A DNA stretch of 64,000 nucleotides from Bordetella genomosp. 4 (GCF_002261185.1 NZ_NEVQ01000013.1:558001-622000); one strand, 5' to 3'; shown: positions 53,032 to 62,790, counted from the first letter of the stretch. Made by a program: numbers and translations. The notes: a model not told the origin generated them from the sequence alone.

Positions 53032-55053
53032 TCAGACGGCCCAGCACGAGCAGCCCAGCGCACCGAAAAAGCCCTTCAGATCCGATACAGGCGCTTTCGA
53101 TGCCCAGGCATTCGCATGGTCGTGTCCATGCAAGCCGCACGCACTGGCGCAACCACAACCTGCCACCGCCTGATAGCGCCGGTATGACGAAGACGACAGC
53201 GAGTTCTTGCCTGCGCCCTCGGGGTCCCCCCAGGCCGCATAGCCGCCAAACAAGCGCGTGGGCGACCAGTCGGGCATTGCGGGCGGCAACGGATTATCGT
53301 CGTGCTGGGCAAACTCGCCCTCGCCATACACCACCCTTCCGCCCACGACGGTCAGGTGCGACGTCAAAAACGAGATCTCATCCTCGGGCACGCTGAAGAA
53401 ATCCTTGCTCGGCACAATAAAGTCTGCCAACTGACCGACCGAAATCCGGCCGCGCTTGCCTTCCTCGTTGGAAAACCAGGCCACATTCTCCGTCCACATG
53501 CGCAATGCCGTCTCACGATCCAGCAAATTGCGTTGGGGATACATCTGCGTGCCGCCCAAGGTCTTGCCCGTGATCATCCACGACAACGACACCCAAGGGT
53601 TATACGAGGCAACGCGCGTAGCATCTGTGCCAGCCGACACCTTGACACCCTTTTCCAGAATACGCTTGACCGGCGGCGAGGCTTCGGCCGCCTTTGCGCC
53701 ATAGCGTTCGATGAAATACTCGCCCTGGTAGGCCATACGATGCTGCACGGCGATACCACCGCCCAGCGCCGCAATACGGTCAATGGACTTGTCGGAAATC
53801 GTCTCCGCATGGTCAAAGAACCAGTTGATTCCCTCTAACGGAGTATCCCGGTTGACCTTTTCAAACACATCCAGCGCGCGCGAGATCGTTTCGTCATATG
53901 TCGCGTGCAAACGCCATGGCCATTTGTTCTGTACCAATACGCGTACGACTTCTTCGAGCTCGCTTTCCATCTGCGGCGGCATATCCGGGCGCTCGACACG
54001 GAAATCCTCGAAATCGGCAGCCGAATAGACCAGCATTTCCCCTGCCCCATTGTGGCGGAAATAGTCATCGCCCTGCTTGTACTTGACCGACTTGGTCCAG
54101 TTCAGAAAATCTTCCTTCTCCTGCTTGGGCTTCTGCGTAAACAGGTTATAGGCCAGGCGCACCGTGATCTGGTTGGCATCGGCCAGTTTCTGGATGACTT
54201 CGTAGTCCTCGGGATAGTTCTGAAAACCGCCGCCCGCATCGATCACCCCCGTGACGCCCAGTCGATTCAGTTCGCGCATGAAATGGCGCGTCGAATTGAT
54301 CTGATAGTCCAGCGGCAGCTTGGGGCCTTTGGCCAGCGTGGAATAGAGAATCGTGGCGTTGGGTTTTGCCAGCAGCAAACCCGTGGGGTTCCCATTGGCA
54401 TCACGCACGATCTGCCCGCCCAACGGATCCGGCGTATCTTTGGTGTAGCCCACCGCACGCAACGCCGCCCCATTGAGCAGCGCACGGTCATACAGATGCA
54501 ACAGAAAGACCGGCGTATCAGGCGCGATCGCGTTGATCTCGTCTATCGTCGGCAGGCGTTTCTCGACGAATTGCTGCTCGGTGAACCCGCCCACTACACG
54601 CACCCATTGCGGCGCAGGCGTGATGGCCACCTGGCGCTTGAGCATCTCCAGCGCGTCGGCCAGCGAACGCACGCCATCCCAGCGCAGCTCCATGTTGTAG
54701 TTCAAACCGCCACGCACCACGTGCGTGTGGTTATCGAACAGCCCGGGCAGCACATGGCGGCGTTTCAAGTCGATCAGGCGGGTATTCGATCCCGCCAGCC
54801 GTGTGACCTCTTCGTTGGTGCCCACCGCGACAAAACGGCCAGACTTGATCGCGACGGCGCTGACCACCGGTTTGGCACGATCCAGCGTCGTGATCTGGCC
54901 GTTATGGAAAATGATGTCAGGACTAGCATCGGACACGGTCGACGTTCCTTTCCGGAGTGCCTCGGCCGCCGCATTGCGGCCCAATGCGCCATTGAACGCT
55001 GCTGTGGCAGCCAGCGTGGTGGCCGCGCCGAGAATTTTTCGACGAGTTGTCAT
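53032..55053 (-). CDS. Tat-exported YtcJ-like amidohydrolase
   Basis: 673 aa. The N-terminus TTRRKILGAATTLAATAAF is a twin-arginine signal. The amidohydrolase (Amidohydro_3/YtcJ) core has the metal motif HxH in LPGLFDNHTHVV, later His residues in LHATYDE and FDHAE, and the final Asp in SAGTDATR. The last 35 residues form an unusual Cys/His-rich tail (CGC...C...HGHDH...CSC). The start at 55053 is chosen for the Tat motif; the frame is open to 55116. It probably hydrolyses an amide or ester in the periplasm. Confidence 0.9.
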   Translation of the reverse strand: MTTRRKILGAATTLAATAAFNGALGRNAAAEALRKGTSTVSDASPDIIFHNGQITTLDRAKPVVSAVAIKSGRFVAVGTNEEVTRLAGSNTRLIDLKRRHVLPGLFDNHTHVVRGGLNYNMELRWDGVRSLADALEMLKRQVAITPAPQWVRVVGGFTEQQFVEKRLPTIDEINAIAPDTPVFLLHLYDRALLNGAALRAVGYTKDTPDPLGGQIVRDANGNPTGLLLAKPNATILYSTLAKGPKLPLDYQINSTRHFMRELNRLGVTGVIDAGGGFQNYPEDYEVIQKLADANQITVRLAYNLFTQKPKQEKEDFLNWTKSVKYKQGDDYFRHNGAGEMLVYSAADFEDFRVERPDMPPQMESELEEVVRVLVQNKWPWRLHATYDETISRALDVFEKVNRDTPLEGINWFFDHAETISDKSIDRIAALGGGIAVQHRMAYQGEYFIERYGAKAAEASPPVKRILEKGVKVSAGTDATRVASYNPWVSLSWMITGKTLGGTQMYPQRNLLDRETALRMWTENVAWFSNEEGKRGRISVGQLADFIVPSKDFFSVPEDEISFLTSHLTVVGGRVVYGEGEFAQHDDNPLPPAMPDWSPTRLFGGYAAWGDPEGAGKNSLSSSSYRRYQAVAGCGCASACGLHGHDHANAWASKAPVSDLKGFFGALGCSCWAV

Positions 55054-55167
55054 TGTCACGCTTTTCTCCTCGTTGTGGAGCTTTTCTTGAGGCCGCCGAT
55101 GAACGCCGGCAGACATAGCTGCGCCCCAGACCGCGCGGGCCCGGGGCTACTCTTGGCCAGATTCAGA

Positions 55168-55857
55168 TTATTTGGCCGGATTCGGGCCAATACGCTCGCC
55201 GTGCTTCACACGCTCCGGGGCCTTGTGCACCATCGTATAGGCGTAGTCTACGCCCATGCCATAAGCGCCCGAGTGTTCTTTGACTATCTCCATCACCGCA
55301 TCGTACGTATCACGGCGGGCCCAGTCGCGCTGCCATTCCAGCAACACCTGTTGCCACGTCACAGGCACAATACCCGCCTGAACCATGCGGTCCATCGCGT
55401 ATTTATGCGCATCGACCGACGTGCCTCCCGACGCGTCGCTCACCATGTAAATCTCATAGTCCGTGTCATGCAGGCACGACAGTGCGAACGTCGTATTGCA
55501 CACTTCGGTCCACAGACCTGAGACTACGATTTTCTTGCGGCCTTGCGCTGCATGTGCAGCCAACGCATCACGCACATTCTGATCGTCCCACGAGTTCATC
55601 GACGTGCGCTCGAGGATCGGATGATCCGGAAAAACGGCCAACAACTCGGGATATGTAAAACCGGAAAAGCTTTCCGTTTCGACGGTGGTGATGGTGGCTG
55701 GAATATCGAACACTTTCGCGGCTTTAGCCAAGCCAACGACATTGTTCTTTAACACTTGGCGATCGATCGACTGGACACCGAAGGCCATCTGCGGCTGCTG
55801 GTCGATGAAGATGATCTGGCTATTCTGGGGGGTCAGGACTTCGAGATACTTGGACAT
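55168..55857 (-). CDS. Isochorismatase-family hydrolase (YcaC-like)
   Basis: 229 aa. The cysteine hydrolase triad is visible as Asp19 (FIDQQPQMAFGV), a Lys in GRKKIVVSG and Cys120 (GLWTEVCNTTFAL). Homologues of the YcaC group are of uncertain substrate; others cleave carbamoyl or amide bonds. The start MSKYLEV is preferred over 55998. It is first in the minus-strand operon with the amidohydrolase, DoxX and MFS genes, opposite a LysR gene. Confidence 0.9.
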   Translation of the reverse strand: MSKYLEVLTPQNSQIIFIDQQPQMAFGVQSIDRQVLKNNVVGLAKAAKVFDIPATITTVETESFSGFTYPELLAVFPDHPILERTSMNSWDDQNVRDALAAHAAQGRKKIVVSGLWTEVCNTTFALSCLHDTDYEIYMVSDASGGTSVDAHKYAMDRMVQAGIVPVTWQQVLLEWQRDWARRDTYDAVMEIVKEHSGAYGMGVDYAYTMVHKAPERVKHGERIGPNPAK

Positions 55858-55941
55858 CGCATTGCTCCCTACAGTGATGATCGAATAAAGTGCCGCAGCG
55901 CAGCAGTGTAGGGCTCGATAGATGTCATCAGAAGAGCCAAA

Positions 55942-55962
55942 TTGGAAATGCATCCTTTCCAA
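55942..55962. promoter_or_regulatory. Candidate LysR operator in the divergent promoter region
   Basis: TTGGAAA (55942-55948) and TTTCCAA (55956-55962) form a 21-bp interrupted palindrome between the isochorismatase and LysR start codons. The size fits a LysR-type box. Confidence 0.55.
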
Positions 55963-56136
55963 AATTGAGGTGGACGCGTCATTGCGCCAAGGGCGCATTC
56001 CTCACACGCGCCAGGAACAGCCTCGTAGCGAGCCGTCAATAGATCCCTGCCAGCCAGGCAAACAGGCTGCGACGCATTGCCGCCAGCACCATGCGGTCAG
56101 TAGAATCCAGCACAACACACTCATTCGCCCGTCCCC

Positions 56137-57063
56137 ATGAACAGACTGCCAGATCTCGAAGCCTGGGCCATCTTTGCCAAGGTTGCCGAAACAGGATCCT
56201 TTGCCCGCGCCGCCAACGAGTTCACCTTGTCACAAGCCACGGTGTCCAAAGCCATCACGCGCCTGGAAGCACGCATGAAAACCATGCTGTTTCACCGCAC
56301 CTCCCGCCGCATGAGCTTGACCGAGAGCGGGCTGGCTGCGCTGGAGCGCGCCACCCGCATTCTCGAGGAAGGCGAGGCCGTCGAAGCCGACCTGGCCGAA
56401 CAGGCCACCGCCCTGCGCGGCCTGGTCCGCGTCACCGCCCCGATGTCCTTCGGGCTCTCACATCTGGCGCCCGTCCTGCCTCCATTCATGCAGGCCCACC
56501 CCGATGTGAGTCTGGACATCGAATTCAGCGACGAACAAAAGGACCTCGTTGCGAACCGGTTCGACGTCGCCGTGCGCATTTCTGCTCTGTCCGATTCCAG
56601 CCTACTGGCCAAACGCCTGTGCAACGTGCGCATCCTGCTGGTGGGCTCGCCCGGCTATTTCGAGCGTCATGGCCGGCCACAGCACCCGAGCGAACTCGTT
56701 GACCACCGCGCCCTGCAATATGCCTATTCGCGCAACGGCCCGAGCTGGCGATTCCGGCATGAGCGAGACGGCGAATTCAGCCAGACGATGCACACTCCCT
56801 TGCGCGTCAACAACGCCGAAGCCCTGACGCATGCGCTGACAGCCGGTCTCGGCCTGGCGCTACAGCCGGAATTCCTGGTCTGGCAGGATATTGAGGCAGG
56901 CCGGCTGGAGACCGTGATGGATGAATGGGAGGTCGAACCCATTGCTCTGCACATTCTGACCCCGCCCGGACGCAAACGCCCTGCCCGTGTGCAGGCTTTC
57001 ATCGATTATCTGGCGCAATGCTACGCCAGTCAGCCGTGGGCTCGGCGGGATGGTGAAACCTGA
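56137..57063 (+). CDS. LysR-family transcriptional regulator
   Basis: 308 aa. The winged helix (about 6-65: LEAWAIFAKVAETGSFARAANEFTLSQATVSKAITRLEARMKTMLFHRTSRRMSLTESG) is followed by an effector domain of the CrgA/DmlR group (VTAPMSFGLSHLAPVLPPFMQAHPDVSLDIEFSD). It is divergent from the isochorismatase-amidohydrolase operon, its probable target. Confidence 0.93.
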   Translation: MNRLPDLEAWAIFAKVAETGSFARAANEFTLSQATVSKAITRLEARMKTMLFHRTSRRMSLTESGLAALERATRILEEGEAVEADLAEQATALRGLVRVTAPMSFGLSHLAPVLPPFMQAHPDVSLDIEFSDEQKDLVANRFDVAVRISALSDSSLLAKRLCNVRILLVGSPGYFERHGRPQHPSELVDHRALQYAYSRNGPSWRFRHERDGEFSQTMHTPLRVNNAEALTHALTAGLGLALQPEFLVWQDIEAGRLETVMDEWEVEPIALHILTPPGRKRPARVQAFIDYLAQCYASQPWARRDGET

Positions 57064-57075
57064 GCGAGCCTATCC

Positions 57076-57149
57076 ACTATCGATCTAAGGACACGCTATC
57101 GGAAGATGCAGTGAACGTTTATGTCCATACGCAATTGCCGCATGGTGAA
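57076..57149 (+). repeat. 73-bp intergenic repeat, copy 2
   Basis: Partner of 44019-44091 (see there). It begins 13 bp after the LysR stop and lies between two convergent genes. Confidence 0.5.
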
Positions 57150-57162
57150 TAGACCGTCACGC

Positions 57163-58116
57163 CTATTGCACCTGCAGATTCGACTCCTTGACCAGGTCGC
57201 CCCACTTTTTGGCTTCCGCCTGCAGAAACTCTGATGCCTGCGTTGGACTGTTCGCCACCAGGTCTACCCCGTCACGCGCCAGCAGCTCTTTCATCGCCGG
57301 CGTATTCAGCGCCGTGCGCGACGCTGCGTTCAGCTTGTCGATGACCGCTGGCGGTGTTCCCGCCGGGGCCACCAGCACGAACCAATTGCGGGCCTCGAAG
57401 CCTGGCAGGGTTTCCGCCACGGTCGGTACATCCGGCAAAATGCTCATCCGTTTTGCGCCCGTGGTGGCCAGCAGCCGCAGCTTTCCCGAACGTACATGCA
57501 CCAATGAAGACGCGGGATTATCGATCATCAGATCCACCTCGCCGCTGATCAGGTCGACAAAGGCAGCGCCGGCCCCTTTGTACGGAATCTTCGTGAAAGC
57601 CACGCCGCCTTGCTTGGCCAGCATTGCCGTGGCCAGCGCCTGAATTCCGGTGCTCGCGGACAAGGCGAAATTGATCTTGTCTGACTGCTTGGCCTGAGCC
57701 AACACGTCCTGCAGAGACTCGGCCTTGAACTTGTTGCTGGCCACCAGCACTTGCGGCGCGGCCGCCATGATCATCACCGGACTGAAATCCTTGATCGGGT
57801 CATACGGAACCTGCGGATAGAACGCGGGTGTCGTACCAAAAGCCGCCGAGCTCAACAACACGGTATAACCATCGGCCGCAGACCGGGCAACATCGATGGC
57901 GCCGATCTGGCCGGTATTGCTGGCCTTGTTTTCGACCACGATGCTCTGTCCGAGAATCTCGCCCAGCTCCTTTGCGAACGGCCGCGCCAGCGTATCCACG
58001 CCACCACCGGCCGCAAAAGGAACCACGATGCGTATCGCCTTGTCGGGAAATTCCGCCTGGGCTGCGCTGCCCATCAACAACGCAGCCATCATGGCCCCGA
58101 TGATTTTCTTTTTCAC
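57163..58116 (-). CDS. Bug-family (TctC-like) periplasmic receptor
   Basis: 317 aa. A signal peptide (IIGAMMAALLMGSAAQA) precedes the Bug signature EFPDKAIRIVVPFAAGGGVDTLARPFAKELGEILGQSIVVENKASNTGQIGAIDVARS. The start is taken as GTG at 58116, because AGGAGA lies 8 nt upstream and the signal peptide begins there; an ATG at 58200 would sit inside the upstream gene. It follows the MmgE/PrpD gene by 10 bp. No tctAB genes are attached, so it may work with another TctAB or serve in sensing. Confidence 0.9.
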   Translation of the reverse strand: MKKKIIGAMMAALLMGSAAQAEFPDKAIRIVVPFAAGGGVDTLARPFAKELGEILGQSIVVENKASNTGQIGAIDVARSAADGYTVLLSSAAFGTTPAFYPQVPYDPIKDFSPVMIMAAAPQVLVASNKFKAESLQDVLAQAKQSDKINFALSASTGIQALATAMLAKQGGVAFTKIPYKGAGAAFVDLISGEVDLMIDNPASSLVHVRSGKLRLLATTGAKRMSILPDVPTVAETLPGFEARNWFVLVAPAGTPPAVIDKLNAASRTALNTPAMKELLARDGVDLVANSPTQASEFLQAEAKKWGDLVKESNLQVQ

Positions 58117-58126
58117 GCAGTGTCTC

Positions 58127-59509
58127 CTATTTACGAGTGGCGGCCAGGCGCATAGGCAACGCGGCATCGGCAGCCGTCTCCAATGACCAGACCGAATCAA
58201 TCAAGCGATCGGCATTCACATCCACGCCGGCATAACGCACGAGGTCACGCAGTTTCTGCTCGATCGCGTCGTCCTCCAGCGGACGAGCCAACGACCCACG
58301 CGGCGCAGTGATTTCACGCAGCAACGCCGCGCCGTCGTTGAACTCAACGCGCACCTTGACCGCGTCAACCGACATCGCGGCATCATCGTTGAACGCCAGC
58401 CGTGCACCCAGCGTGCGCAGAACAGGATCCGCCACTGCCTCATCAGAAAACTCAGCGAGACCGGCGCGACCTCGTACCAATGCCACTGCCACAGCGTGCT
58501 GCGCGCACACTTGAGACTGTCGCCCGCTGGTGATACCGGGACGATCCGTCCGTTGGCGCAACAAAGGATGCCCCGTCAGTTCGATACGGGAAATACCGCG
58601 CCATCCCTCATTCTGAATACGAGGATCCGACGACAGCTCCAGGCAAGCATCGATGACCGGATTCAACACCACGCCGCAGGGATACGGCTTGTAGGCGTTA
58701 TTCAACAATTCCCAGCTGCCCCCGAGCCCCTCTGTCATCGCATTCAGGCGCGGCGCGTCGCTGACGACTCTCAAGAACCCGCGCTCCCCTTCCAACGGCA
58801 ACGCCGGCCCATCAAAACCATCAGCAGCCAAAAGAGCCGACAACAGCCCATTTCGCGCGGCATTTCCCACACTGACACTCTTGGCCCCGGTACCCAGCGC
58901 CTCCACCAGTCCACCCGCCTGCACGGCCGCAATACCCAGCGCATGAACGTTCTGCCGCGCATCCAAGCCCAGTGTCTTCGCCGCTGCCAGCCCCGCGCCA
59001 AACACCCCGCACGTCGAGGTGATATGCCAGCCACGCGCATAGTGTTCGGGCGAGATCGAATTACCGATACGGCAAGCCACCTCAACACCCAGCACAAAAG
59101 CATGCAGCAATTCCTGCCCACTCATGGGCCGCGTCTCGGCCAAGGCGAACAACACCGGCGCAATCGGCGACGAGGGATGAATAATGGTCGGATGATGGGT
59201 ATCGTCAAAATCGAACACATTCGCCGCCATCGCGTTCAACGCAGCAGCGCTCAACACATCCACGCGATCAGGCCGGCCCGCCAGGCTCGCCTGCGGCCCC
59301 GCCGAAAATCGCGCATACGTACGCACCGCAATATCCAGCGACGGCGTACGTGCCGCAGAGATCGCCACGGCGAAAAAATTCAAAATCGCCCGTCGTGCGG
59401 CATGCCGCACCTCTGCCGGTACATCCTCCCATCGCGACGCCGCAACGAAACGCGATAGTTCGATAGAGGGGGAAATCGCATCGGAAACAGCGGGTTGATT
59501 CATTGTCAT
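58127..59509 (-). CDS. MmgE/PrpD-family protein (2-methylcitrate dehydratase-like)
   Basis: 460 aa, the usual size. Family segments include AANVFDFDDTHHPTIIHPSSPIAPVLFALAE, ARGWHITSTCGVFGAGLAAAKTLGLD, YKPYPCGVVLNPVIDACLEL and GRQSQVCAQHAVAVALVRGRAG. Characterised members dehydrate 2-methylcitrate, decarboxylate cis-aconitate or isomerise tricarboxylate-like acids. The ATG at 59509 overlaps the TRAP permease stop (ATGA); MNQPAV at 59503 is an alternative. Its substrate is presumably the acid imported by the adjoining TRAP system. Confidence 0.92.
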   Translation of the reverse strand: MTMNQPAVSDAISPSIELSRFVAASRWEDVPAEVRHAARRAILNFFAVAISAARTPSLDIAVRTYARFSAGPQASLAGRPDRVDVLSAAALNAMAANVFDFDDTHHPTIIHPSSPIAPVLFALAETRPMSGQELLHAFVLGVEVACRIGNSISPEHYARGWHITSTCGVFGAGLAAAKTLGLDARQNVHALGIAAVQAGGLVEALGTGAKSVSVGNAARNGLLSALLAADGFDGPALPLEGERGFLRVVSDAPRLNAMTEGLGGSWELLNNAYKPYPCGVVLNPVIDACLELSSDPRIQNEGWRGISRIELTGHPLLRQRTDRPGITSGRQSQVCAQHAVAVALVRGRAGLAEFSDEAVADPVLRTLGARLAFNDDAAMSVDAVKVRVEFNDGAALLREITAPRGSLARPLEDDAIEQKLRDLVRYAGVDVNADRLIDSVWSLETAADAALPMRLAATRK

Positions 59510-61602
59510 TTCACTTGTTGGGGGAGCCACATGACGATCTGCGGAAAGGCATAAATCAGGCACAAGAAGAGCAGAATCATCAGCACGAACGGCAACGCGC
59601 CGCGGATGATGTCGCCGAATCGGGCCTTATCATTCATGCTGCGCAACACGAACAGCACCATGCCGACAGGCGGCGTGATCAGGCCCACCTCGATCATCAA
59701 CACCAGAAACACACCGAACCAGATCGGATCCAGCCCGAGCGCCATAGCGATCGGATAGGTCACCGGCAGCGTCATCAGCATCATCGCGATCGACTCTACG
59801 AACATGCCCAGGACCAGATAAATCAACACCATCGCTCCCATCACGAGGACGGGCGAGAAATCGGCCCCCTGAATGAGATTGACGACTTCGCGCGGCAACC
59901 TCAGATAGTCGAACACCCAACTGAAGATGCCCGCCCCCACCACGATCAGCAGCAACAAGGCGGTGACCTTCGCCGAGTCATAGGCGATCTCCATCAGCGC
60001 GCGCCAATTGAGTTTGCCGCGCAACCAGCACAGCACGAACGCACTGACGGCGCCGATGGCGGCAGCCTCGGTCGGTGTGGCGATCCCCGCATACATAGAG
60101 CCCAGCACCGCGCCGATGATGGCCACGAACGGCACCATGCCGCGCGAGGCCGAGAGCTTTTCACGCATGGTGTATGCACGCGCAGGCGGAGCCGATCCCG
60201 GCACCGTCAGCGCCCATACCAGCGCACCCAGCATAAAGACGCCCATCAACAACAAGCCCGGAATCATCCCGGCGAGAAACAAGTGAGTCACCGAGGCCCC
60301 CACCGTCGTCCCATAAATAATCATCGGAATACTGGGTGGAATCAGAATGCCCAACGTAGCGCCCGCCGCTGCGACCCCATACGTCAGTCGCGGGCTATAG
60401 CCGCGCTCGATCATGTCCGGGCAGGCGACCTTTCCCAACGTCGCCGCCGTGGCGAGACTGGACCCCGACACCGCCGCAAAGATCGCCGAAGCCCCCGCAG
60501 AGGCATGCGCCAGGCCGCCCGGCGCGCGGCCGAACCAGCGCACCAACGCGTCAAACATGCCGGACGTAATCCCACTACGCAGCAACAGCCCGCCCATAAA
60601 AATAAACATGGGAACGGCCGTCAACGTAAAAGTATTCGTACTGCTCCAGGCCCGCTCGGCCAGCAGCGAAAGCTGAGGGCGCGACAACAAAAAATACACG
60701 CCCAGCAACCCCACCATCCCCAACGCCACACCGATACGTACGCCGAGAAACAGAAACACCATCATGCTGGCCACCAACAGCGCAGCCACCCATCCCAACG
60801 ACTGCCCGCGCGCCAAGGCATACAAGGCGGCGCAGCCGCCGATGAGAATCAAGGACTGCACCAGCGTAGCCGTGCCGCTCCACGCCCAGATCGCAATGAT
60901 GAACGCCACGGCGATCACCGCCATCCCCCAATCGATCCGGCTGCCTGCAATAAGCACAGGATTAGACCCCAGGCCGACGAGCGCGAGCACCATCACGGCC
61001 AACGCAATCGGCGCCAGCCAACGGCGCCCATGCTCCGCGGGCGGACGCAAACGATAGATATCGACCAGAATCGACAAGCAGAAAGTCAACATGCCCAGCG
61101 ACACTGACAACTGCGGCATCCATTGCGGCGTCGACAACAAGCCCCAATCCCGCGTGTCATTCACATACTCGCGAAAATTAAAGCTGGCCATCTGCCATCC
61201 CAGCACCACACTGAACAGCAAAGCCAGCCATTGCCCCAGCAGTTCCAGTTGCACCCGCGCCGATGAGGACACGCGATCAATCCAGAGTTCTACTTGCACG
61301 TGCGCATTCGCCGACTGCGCCGCGGCCAGCCCAAAAAAAACCGTCGCCACCAACAGATACCCCGAGATTTCCGTGGCCCACGCGGTCGGCGAATTAAAGA
61401 CGTAACGGGAAAAGATCTCGTAGCACATCGACAGCGCCATCAACAGCAACGCTGCCGTCGCGAGCGATCCAGCACAGCGGGTGATACCCACCATTGCCCG
61501 AATCAGGCTGAAGTCCGCGCTGCCACCCAATGGATAAGGCGACGCCCCTGGCGATATGACGCCCTCTGCCGGCGCCTGCATCGGCATATCAATGCTGCTC
61601 AT
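59506..61602 (-). CDS. Fused TRAP transporter permease (DctQM)
   Basis: 698 aa. Residues 30-190 are a DctQ-type small subunit (MALSMCYEIFSRYVFNSPTAWATEISGYLLVATVFFGLAAA), followed by about 90 residues of extra membrane helices. A DctM large subunit then runs from about residue 270 (AAVSGSSLATAATLGKVACPD, GATLGILIPPSIPMIIYGTT, YAGIATPTEAAAIGA). Such Q-M fusions are a known TRAP subtype. It is first in an operon with the MmgE/PrpD and Bug genes and divergent from a TRAP receptor gene. Confidence 0.94.
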   Translation of the reverse strand: MSSIDMPMQAPAEGVISPGASPYPLGGSADFSLIRAMVGITRCAGSLATAALLLMALSMCYEIFSRYVFNSPTAWATEISGYLLVATVFFGLAAAQSANAHVQVELWIDRVSSSARVQLELLGQWLALLFSVVLGWQMASFNFREYVNDTRDWGLLSTPQWMPQLSVSLGMLTFCLSILVDIYRLRPPAEHGRRWLAPIALAVMVLALVGLGSNPVLIAGSRIDWGMAVIAVAFIIAIWAWSGTATLVQSLILIGGCAALYALARGQSLGWVAALLVASMMVFLFLGVRIGVALGMVGLLGVYFLLSRPQLSLLAERAWSSTNTFTLTAVPMFIFMGGLLLRSGITSGMFDALVRWFGRAPGGLAHASAGASAIFAAVSGSSLATAATLGKVACPDMIERGYSPRLTYGVAAAGATLGILIPPSIPMIIYGTTVGASVTHLFLAGMIPGLLLMGVFMLGALVWALTVPGSAPPARAYTMREKLSASRGMVPFVAIIGAVLGSMYAGIATPTEAAAIGAVSAFVLCWLRGKLNWRALMEIAYDSAKVTALLLLIVVGAGIFSWVFDYLRLPREVVNLIQGADFSPVLVMGAMVLIYLVLGMFVESIAMMLMTLPVTYPIAMALGLDPIWFGVFLVLMIEVGLITPPVGMVLFVLRSMNDKARFGDIIRGALPFVLMILLFLCLIYAFPQIVMWLPQQVK

Positions 61603-61694
61603 GCTTGTCTCCTCGACGCTGTGCGCGCGATGGTGTTTTCCCTGATCGATATCGACCGCCAGAGAATTGCTACGACGATATTATAGGCATATTG

Positions 61695-61712
61695 TATGAT
61701 CGAATGATCATA
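61695..61712. promoter_or_regulatory. Palindrome in the divergent TRAP promoter region
   Basis: TATGATC (61695-61701) and GATCATA (61706-61712) form an interrupted palindrome in an A+T-rich stretch between the permease and receptor starts. It could be the operator of the GntR regulator at 62858. Confidence 0.5.
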
Positions 61713-61752
61713 ATTTCACACAGCGCACCGCGCATCATCCAGGAGGAGCAAC

Positions 61753-62790
61753 ATGAATCACCCCTCTCGCCCGCCCTCGCGGCTACGGTCACTAGTGCTC
61801 TCGGCGGCCATGGGCGCCACCCTATGGGCTGCCAGCGTTCAGGCACAGACCTATGACCTGACCATGGCTGTCATCACTTCACCAGGCGACGGTTACTCCA
61901 TTCTCACCGCGTCAGTTCCCGACCGCGTCGCCAAAGCCACCGGCGGCAAGGTCAAGGTCACCGTCAGCGACTCATTGGTGCCGCCCGCCCAAATGGCGAC
62001 CGCTGTACGCGAAGGCCGCGTGGACATGAGCGCGGCCCTGCACACCTATCTGGCGGCCGACGAGCCGCGCATGGGCATCTTTAACCTGCCGGGGCTCATC
62101 AACGACATCAAAGAGTACAAGCAGGTCTGCGACGCCTTCTGGTGCGAAGACACCCGCAAAATCTGGAAAGACAAATGGAATGCCATCGTGCTTGCCGAGG
62201 GCACCTGGTGCACTCAACAGCTGTTTTCCAAGGACCCCATCCATAAAATCGAGGATTTCAAGGGCAAACGCCTGCGCGTGCACAATCCCCAGACCGCCGA
62301 AGTCGTCAACGCCCTGGGCGGCAAGCCGGTCGCCATGCCCACCACTGAGATTTTCCCGGCGCTAGAGCGTGGCGTCATCGATGGCCTGTTTATCTCTATG
62401 TGCGTAGGCGGATCGCTGGAATTCTGGCGCATCGCCAGGAACGTCCAGAACTGGAGCCTCGGCCCAATCAACGGCTGGGCCATACTCGTCAACCCCGACA
62501 GCTGGGAAAAACTGCCGCCCGACGTCCAGAAACAAGTCCAAAGCGCCATGGACGGCGTGCAACACGACGCCTTTACCCAATACGACCAGTTTGTCGCCAA
62601 TGCGCGCCAGGCGATGGAAAAGAACGGCGTGACCTTCTGGGTCGCACCGGATGAAGAAAGGGCTAAACTAATGCAGCCGCAATATATAGGATCCGCGTAC
62701 GATGCTTGGAACAAACGTGCCCAGCAAGTTGGATTCGATGGCCCTGCCTACCTGGACCGTGTTCGAAAGGTATTAGGCAAAACGCAATAA
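61753..62790 (+). CDS. TRAP transporter periplasmic receptor (DctP family)
   Basis: 345 aa. A signal peptide (LRSLVLSAAMGATLWAASVQA, cleaved near residue 31) is preceded by AGGAGG at 6-9 nt. The receptor signature FKGKRLRVHNPQTAEVVNALGGKPVAMPTTEIFPALERGVIDGLF is present, with the carboxylate-binding Arg. It presumably serves the fused QM permease encoded divergently. Confidence 0.93.
   Translation: MNHPSRPPSRLRSLVLSAAMGATLWAASVQAQTYDLTMAVITSPGDGYSILTASVPDRVAKATGGKVKVTVSDSLVPPAQMATAVREGRVDMSAALHTYLAADEPRMGIFNLPGLINDIKEYKQVCDAFWCEDTRKIWKDKWNAIVLAEGTWCTQQLFSKDPIHKIEDFKGKRLRVHNPQTAEVVNALGGKPVAMPTTEIFPALERGVIDGLFISMCVGGSLEFWRIARNVQNWSLGPINGWAILVNPDSWEKLPPDVQKQVQSAMDGVQHDAFTQYDQFVANARQAMEKNGVTFWVAPDEERAKLMQPQYIGSAYDAWNKRAQQVGFDGPAYLDRVRKVLGKTQ

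Noticed and set aside
53905-55521. 538-codon open frame antisense to the amidohydrolase
   Set aside because: It spans two minus-strand genes with clear motifs and crosses their intergenic gap; there are no domain features.
59503-61107. 534-codon open frame antisense to the fused TRAP permease
   Set aside because: It has low-complexity His/Gln/Arg composition; the minus-strand TRAP protein is unambiguous.
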